Shown piece by piece: positions 7,301-9,383 of a DNA stretch of 9,383 nt. The notes under the pieces are model-generated. The model had not been told where the DNA came from. It searched no databases and was given only the letters and a program-made list of their open reading frames with translations. Within the stretch, counting starts at the first letter, position 1. Each line of letters opens with the position of its first letter. The DNA is from an uncultured Ruminococcus sp. GTDB taxonomy: Bacteria; Bacillota; Clostridia; Oscillospirales; Acutalibacteraceae. The translations under genes were made by a program, and so were the position numbers. The stretch is from positions 1 through 9,383 of the forward strand of contig CACWNZ010000085.1 of the NCBI GenBank assembly GCA_902762335.1. Reading direction: 5' to 3'.

Positions 7301-8184
7301 TTGCAAGCGCAGATACTTCTGTAATAGAGAATGACGGCGGCGACCTCGATATAGTATACTGCGACTTCATAAGCTGCCGCACAATGCTCGGCGAGGCCTC
7401 CGACGGCTGCGTTGTCGTATCGCGCGGCAATACGAATATAATTGCCTGCCGAATCACAAACGATCTTATGTACCCTGAAATGCATTCGCTCAGCGGAGAT
7501 ATAAAAGTCTACGCGAGCGTAATGCAGAATGCCGATGAGAAATACTACAAGAGCGGAGACAACGTAAAGGCAAATGAGTTTGACGTCTATCCTCAGGGTG
7601 AATTTGTTAACATTATTGATTACAAAATGGTTTACGGTGAGGACGGCGGGTACAACAATATACTCGTCATCATTCCCGAGGTACTTATGCAGACTAAGGT
7701 AAACGTTGCTTCCGTAGGAGGAGCTCTCGCCTACACCGTTGACGGCAGCGAATACAAAAACACGGGAATAAGCGCAGGCTTTGATGCAGGCGAATATGAC
7801 AAGGATTCCCTCGGTAGATCAAGAGTCAATTATCCCTCACAGGGCAGCGTGCGCGGCGAGTATTGCGAGATCTCCCCCGCTCCCGATAAGCTGCCCGAGC
7901 CTCAGACAAGCGAGCCTGAAATCAGCGATCCCGCAAGCAGCGAGCCTGCAAGCAGTGAGCCCGAGAGCAGCGAGCCCGAGAGCAGCGAGCCTGCAAGCAG
8001 TGAGCCCGAGAGCAGCGAGCCCGGGAGCAAGACCTCGGTATTCCCGACCGTTGATCCCGACGGCAAGGATACGCCCGCGACAGGTGAGCGCAGCGGGGCT
8101 ATGTGCCTGCCGATAATCATATCCTTATCGGCATCGCTCGTTATGATCTCAGCCTTCAGAAAAAAGCGCGGCAGCAACAGATAA
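4354..8184 (+). CDS. Secreted, wall-anchored IdeS/Mac-like (C66-type) cysteine protease with beta-helix stalk
   Basis: This 1276-residue surface protein starts at ATG 4354 (AGGAG at 4341-4345, eight bases away). An Arg/Lys-rich N-terminus and hydrophobic core (20-42) form a signal peptide, with cleavage likely after AAAAYA. Residues about 160-395 match the IdeS/Mac immunoglobulin-protease family: DDLLCWAAATSNILHY (Cys186), VLTTVYDFK, TISEVFERLRNG, AHAVTVWG (His303) and LTDSDTD (Asp331, Asp333). These align with Cys94, His262 and Asp284/286 of streptococcal IdeS; Lys175 may match its Lys84. The Cys-His spacing is shorter than in IdeS (117 against 168). Residues about 415-790 look like three beta-sandwich segments. 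Residues about 795-1080 are a parallel beta-helix opening with GLISLREAYEF. A Ser-Glu-Pro spacer (1186-1224), TPATG (1240-1244), a membrane segment (about 1251-1268) and RKKRGSNR form a sortase-type anchor. Proteolysis of host or bacterial proteins at the cell surface is inferred; the target is unknown. A lipobox-like IGAC (30-33) is a less likely alternative anchor. Confidence 0.85.
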   Translation: MKDRSCRDGSKRAVPTRRRVILAAILSLSIGACSLPAAAAYALPAEKTAQTAAAKAPADAAATIVKKTDGSISVCRGIPGQSSLDKMLGEGDTSGYEVFYDGKSVLSANAMPAISTAQLNGYYSVSFTFPDTNKEAFITGLSSDALEKVQSSIVAHYADGYDFDIEDLDIIDTEKTADVDNDDLLCWAAATSNILHYSGWGAAGGFETEDDLFELFIRDNDESGSEQIGVAWFIDGLKFLSDNDPDEAPSGGFVKDYTADVLTTVYDFKTDDPTKTISEVFERLRNGYAVSMDIDTIYWGTAHAVTVWGFVLNNDYTPDQKEHYDAIILTDSDTDELEGVDRRTAKNKLNVRYMTPYNGKTAEHDDYFEDKLYDSWILEGYSSMVLMSMTTLKPYGSVEPETDPKATKDKRASVDLMVKDCIAFTDDTPISYITDFEIETIYPKKQTFSVNDTIFISPCIRNGGPVHYNGDLTYNVKIYKSDGTLAAEKEKTVDLSSVTKEALSYEYKVKGVEFEGLDAGSYRAEIEINSSRDIVEAYYINNGYSFSFDVLEQEEDPDLFISFSIVPPDEYETLEHASFTYGSFESIAYDSKYLIVSYYNKGEWTPWQQLENYEDPDNLPEQTEIAYNGHMVKFGVLFVNDASHTKSGKDEFTVIAAEPQKLSIPNLFVKKADSCTEEFTPLEAGATKLAEGEQLAFTVINDSDPEWETVDGSYTLSIELPSGEVIETDEVSFTMTINEKEKLFVINELDFGVPLQGKCVVRLDLRTIINGGFTTAVESIELGTLRFGEIPSSVVTTGSDTVDDHDGLISLREAYEFCKSSGGKYDTVTFDKSMRDKSVILDEPLVIDSPVTIDGSYVSVTEEGDPVLLGIYFNGYDDNMMRYKTNTLFSVTENGDLHIKGINANYVQGDTGVFVRNDGGKVFIENCVIGSCNASEKGGGIYTDGGRVIVKNSSFYGTSGSKGGILYMTGGADVDMLNVMAMFASADTSVIENDGGDLDIVYCDFISCRTMLGEASDGCVVVSRGNTNIIACRITNDLMYPEMHSLSGDIKVYASVMQNADEKYYKSGDNVKANEFDVYPQGEFVNIIDYKMVYGEDGGYNNILVIIPEVLMQTKVNVASVGGALAYTVDGSEYKNTGISAGFDAGEYDKDSLGRSRVNYPSQGSVRGEYCEISPAPDKLPEPQTSEPEISDPASSEPASSEPESSEPESSEPASSEPESSEPGSKTSVFPTVDPDGKDTPATGERSGAMCLPIIISLSASLVMISAFRKKRGSNR
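7936..8025 (+). repeat. 45-bp tandem duplication in the Ser-Glu-Pro spacer
   Basis: Two adjacent 45-base units, 7936-7980 and 7981-8025, match at 44 of 45 positions (A7979 against G8024). Each encodes 15 residues of the SSEPxSSEPxSSEPx pattern. They sit in a wider SEP-rich tract just before the sorting signal. Such spacers cross the cell wall and often vary in copy number between strains. The near identity points to a recent duplication. Confidence 0.9.
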
Positions 8185-8205
8185 CGGCATCAATCAATTA
8201 CCGAA

Positions 8206-8255
8206 AAAGACCCCGAAAAGCATTCACACGGCTTTTCGGGGTCTTTAATTTTTTT
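8206..8255. terminator. Strong intrinsic terminator after the surface protein gene
   Basis: A perfect 16-bp stem (8206-8221 with 8231-8246, core AAGACCCCGAAAAGC) encloses a nine-base loop and is followed by AATTTTTTT at 8247-8255. It lies 21 bases after the stop. On the minus strand the stem is followed by TTTTT (8208-8204), so it can also stop leftward transcription. Confidence 0.9.
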
Positions 8256-8534
8256 GAGAAAGCGAATGATATACGGATCAGTTCTTTTCATAGTAAACTA
8301 TATCCGTTCCTTATTTTTTCGACCTGTCCCGAACGATGACAGCCGGGGTTCTCACCCGTCAAGTCACAATAAAGCGTCAGCGTTCGTCACGTCATCTGTT
8401 CAAACGACAGTTATTGTCATGTTCGTAGAATACGATCATATACTATTGTTGATATTGCACATATTTCAAGGCTTGTTTTTACAATTCTTCTTTTTTCGAT
8501 TCACATTTCGAGGCACTTTTTCGACCGTTTTATA
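8256..8534. other. Structured intergenic region without a convincing gene
   Basis: These 279 bases between the terminator and the next promoter hold no credible protein gene. Several hairpins lie in a row: 8273-8278 with 8302-8307 (6 bp, enclosing ATAGT-AA-ACTAT at 8290-8301), 8331-8340 with 8391-8401 (10 bp with one bulge, enclosing CGGG/CCCG at 8344-8358), 8406-8409 with 8415-8418, and 8423-8427 with 8431-8435. On the minus strand, TTGAAA at 8469-8464, 18 bases and TAGTAT at 8445-8440 form a possible promoter aimed at the bidirectional terminator, which would give an RNA of about 230 bases. This is a hypothesis only. Confidence 0.3.
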
Positions 8535-8563
8535 TTGAATTTTCATCACTGTAGTTATATAAT
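8535..8563 (+). promoter_or_regulatory. Promoter of the DUF6514-like gene
   Basis: TTGAAT at 8535-8540, exactly 17 bases, then a perfect TATAAT at 8558-8563. Transcription would begin near 8570, about 40 bases before the ATG. Unlike the other promoters in the window it has no TG extension. Confidence 0.75.
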
Positions 8564-8611
8564 ACTTAAGGATCAGATAAAAACAATACTTATTAAGAAA
8601 GAAGGAGCAAC

Positions 8612-8926
8612 ATGATAAAACTTATTGCTGTAAACGGGGACTGCATTTACGGACTGTCCGAAACGACCATTCGCACCGAGGAGTTCGGTATGACAAAGAT
8701 GTATGGAATAATGATAAAGGACAAGGACAGCGTCGCCTGTGTAAAGGATATCTCATACAGCTTTGGCTTCGTACATGAACTGTTCAATATGATCGTCGAG
8801 GAGGAGCTCTATCCCCAGCACCTTACAGAGGTCGTCGAGGATTATCTCTCATTCACTCGCGAAAAGATCATACCCATTGAAATCGTGCCGACCAGGGCGC
8901 CCATGCCCAGAACCATTCGGAAGTAG
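8612..8926 (+). CDS. Small DUF6514-like protein of unknown function
   Basis: The 104-residue protein appears cytoplasmic, with no signal peptide or membrane segment. The N-terminal half suggests a small beta-rich fold (IKLIAVNG, KMYGIMIKD, VACVKDIS). The second half is helical and acidic (FVHELFNMIVEEEL, then HLTEVVEDYL at 70-79). The tail is proline- and arginine-rich (APMPRTIRK). The pattern of a YGIxI strand, a VKDIS turn, then EELxPxHLxEVVEDYL resembles DUF6514 proteins common in Clostridia, as I remember that family; I could not check it. The start has AAGGAG at 8602-8607 only four bases from the ATG, closer than usual. It has its own promoter. The minus-strand frame across its 3' end is treated as a shadow. 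Confidence 0.7.
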   Translation: MIKLIAVNGDCIYGLSETTIRTEEFGMTKMYGIMIKDKDSVACVKDISYSFGFVHELFNMIVEEELYPQHLTEVVEDYLSFTREKIIPIEIVPTRAPMPRTIRK

Positions 8927-8969
8927 CAGGCAATGATCATGGTAGGTAGTGTACGCAGCAGGCTGAGCA

Positions 8970-9010
8970 GCGAATAACGGCAGAACGCATAGCTCTGAGC
9001 CGTTATTCGC
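8970..9010. terminator. Hairpin downstream of the DUF6514-like gene
   Basis: A perfect 12-bp stem, GCGAATAACGGC at 8970-8981 with GCCGTTATTCGC at 8999-9010, encloses 17 bases. It lies 43 bases after the stop. Only a weak T-containing tract (CGTTTATATC) follows, so it is not a classical intrinsic terminator; it may protect the mRNA 3' end or act together with the stronger hairpin at 9070. Confidence 0.45.
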
Positions 9011-9069
9011 CGTTTATATCTCAGACACCCGGATAAGTCAGTTCCCCGCCGACCCTGTACAGCGGACGA

Positions 9070-9115
9070 AAAAAAGCACACACCCTGTCGTTTGTGATCG
9101 GGTGTGTGCTTTTTT
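9070..9115. terminator. Bidirectional terminator between convergent genes
   Basis: A perfect 16-bp stem (9070-9085 with 9100-9115, core GCACACACCC/GGGTGTGTGC) has an A-run of seven at 9069-9075 on the left and a T-run of six at 9110-9115 on the right. It therefore reads as an intrinsic terminator on both strands. It serves the rightward DUF6514-like gene and the leftward transporter, whose TAA stop (9116-9114) overlaps the last two stem bases. Confidence 0.9.
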
Positions 9116-9383
9116 ATGCGGATATTTCTGTCAGATTGGTTATCCATATACCCTTTTTTATCATTACTGCGCCGATAATTATCTTGAAAATATCTATACC
9201 CTGTATTATCGCATAGACGGTAAGCACGGGCAGAGCGGTAAGATTACAGATAAGCAGAGCAGCAGGCACTGTCACGAGCCATGAAAAAACGCTGTCAAAC
9301 ACAAAGGTTATCAGCGTTTTTCCGCCTGAGCGCAGGGTGAAATACAACGAATTAAGAATACCCTGCACCGGGAAAAACAGCGC
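9114..9383 (-). CDS. MATE-family efflux transporter, C-terminal fragment
   Basis: Only the last 89 residues are inside the window; the gene runs past the right edge, and the GTG at 9368-9366 is internal, since the frame stays open to base 9383. The visible part is hydrophobic. NSLYFTLRSGGKTL (11-24 of the fragment) matches the loop between late helices of MATE transporters, which commonly read glRgGGxT. Three membrane segments follow (about 25-45, 48-60, 64-78), with VPAALL and a C-terminal basic IKKGIW, as expected for a MATE C-terminus. Family members export drugs or metabolites using sodium or proton gradients; the substrate here cannot be told. The stop codon lies against a bidirectional terminator. 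Confidence 0.75.
   Translation of the reverse strand, partial: ALFFPVQGILNSLYFTLRSGGKTLITFVFDSVFSWLVTVPAALLICNLTALPVLTVYAIIQGIDIFKIIIGAVMIKKGIWITNLTEISA

Noticed and set aside
7936..8025. CRISPR-like or satellite repeat array
   Set aside because: The repeats are directly adjacent, in frame and inside a coding sequence, with no unique spacers.
7902..8177. Minus-strand open frame with SGSLLAGSLL repeats
   Set aside because: It is the antisense shadow of the Ser-Glu-Pro spacer; the repeat comes from the tandem duplication.
8190..8291. Minus-strand 33-codon ORF (starts MKRTDPYIIRF)
   Set aside because: Its second half is just the terminator stem translated, and the nearest AAGGA is too far (about 17 bases) from the ATG.
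8254..8538. Plus-strand open frame of 94 codons after the protease terminator
   Set aside because: It starts inside the terminator T-run, has no ribosome binding site, and gives a compositionally odd Phe-rich product running into the next promoter.
8842..9147. Minus-strand open frame of 101 codons overlapping the DUF6514-like gene
   Set aside because: It runs through both hairpins and a bidirectional terminator, lacks a ribosome binding site, and overlaps a better-supported gene on the other strand.

Overview
The window looks like a chromosomal segment from a Gram-positive gut Clostridia, most likely the Oscillospiraceae/Ruminococcaceae (Ruminococcus or [Eubacterium] siraeum-like). This is inferred from strong AGGAG-type ribosome binding sites, TTGACA/TATAAT-type promoters with a recurring extended -10, moderate GC, a small DUF6514-like protein, SEP-rich spacers and a C-terminal xPxTG sorting signal. 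No tRNA, rRNA, CRISPR array, insertion sequence or phage gene was seen.

Layout. Bases 1-218 hold an unresolved left edge and the promoter of a WYL-domain transcriptional regulator (219-1343, +). A hairpin at 1344-1387 separates it from a leftward block. In transcription order that block is a metallophosphoesterase (4111-3410), a lipoprotein (3382-2696), a 27-codon micro-ORF (2600-2517), a CPBP/CAAX-protease-like membrane protein (2520-1990) and a Crp/Fnr-type regulator (1989-1396). The last three are translationally interlocked: an ATGA overlap joins the micro-ORF to the CPBP gene, and TAA abuts ATG between the CPBP and Crp genes. They have their own promoter, which sits inside an inverted repeat.

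Divergent from the metallophosphoesterase, a TTGACA promoter drives a 1276-residue secreted protein (4354-8184, +), the centrepiece of the window. After a signal peptide it has an IdeS/Mac-like (MEROPS C66-type) cysteine protease domain with Cys186, His303 and Asp331/Asp333. Beta-sandwich-like segments follow, then an ISLREA-type parallel beta-helix with rungs of about 25 residues, a Ser-Glu-Pro spacer carrying a 45-bp tandem duplication, and a TPATG cell-wall sorting signal with a membrane anchor. It is best read as a surface-displayed protease with a ligand-binding stalk. The named relatives cleave immunoglobulins; the target here is unknown.

The right part holds a strong terminator, a 280-bp intergenic region with several hairpins that could be a small RNA on the minus strand, a DUF6514-like gene (8612-8926, +), two hairpins, and the C-terminal end of a MATE-family transporter entering from the right edge on the minus strand.

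How the genes relate: the WYL and Crp-type proteins are local regulators with no visible dedicated target. Four of the five promoters recognised share the core GTGATAT at -10, so the same sigma factor probably reads them. No pathway links the metallophosphoesterase, lipoprotein and protease beyond proximity.
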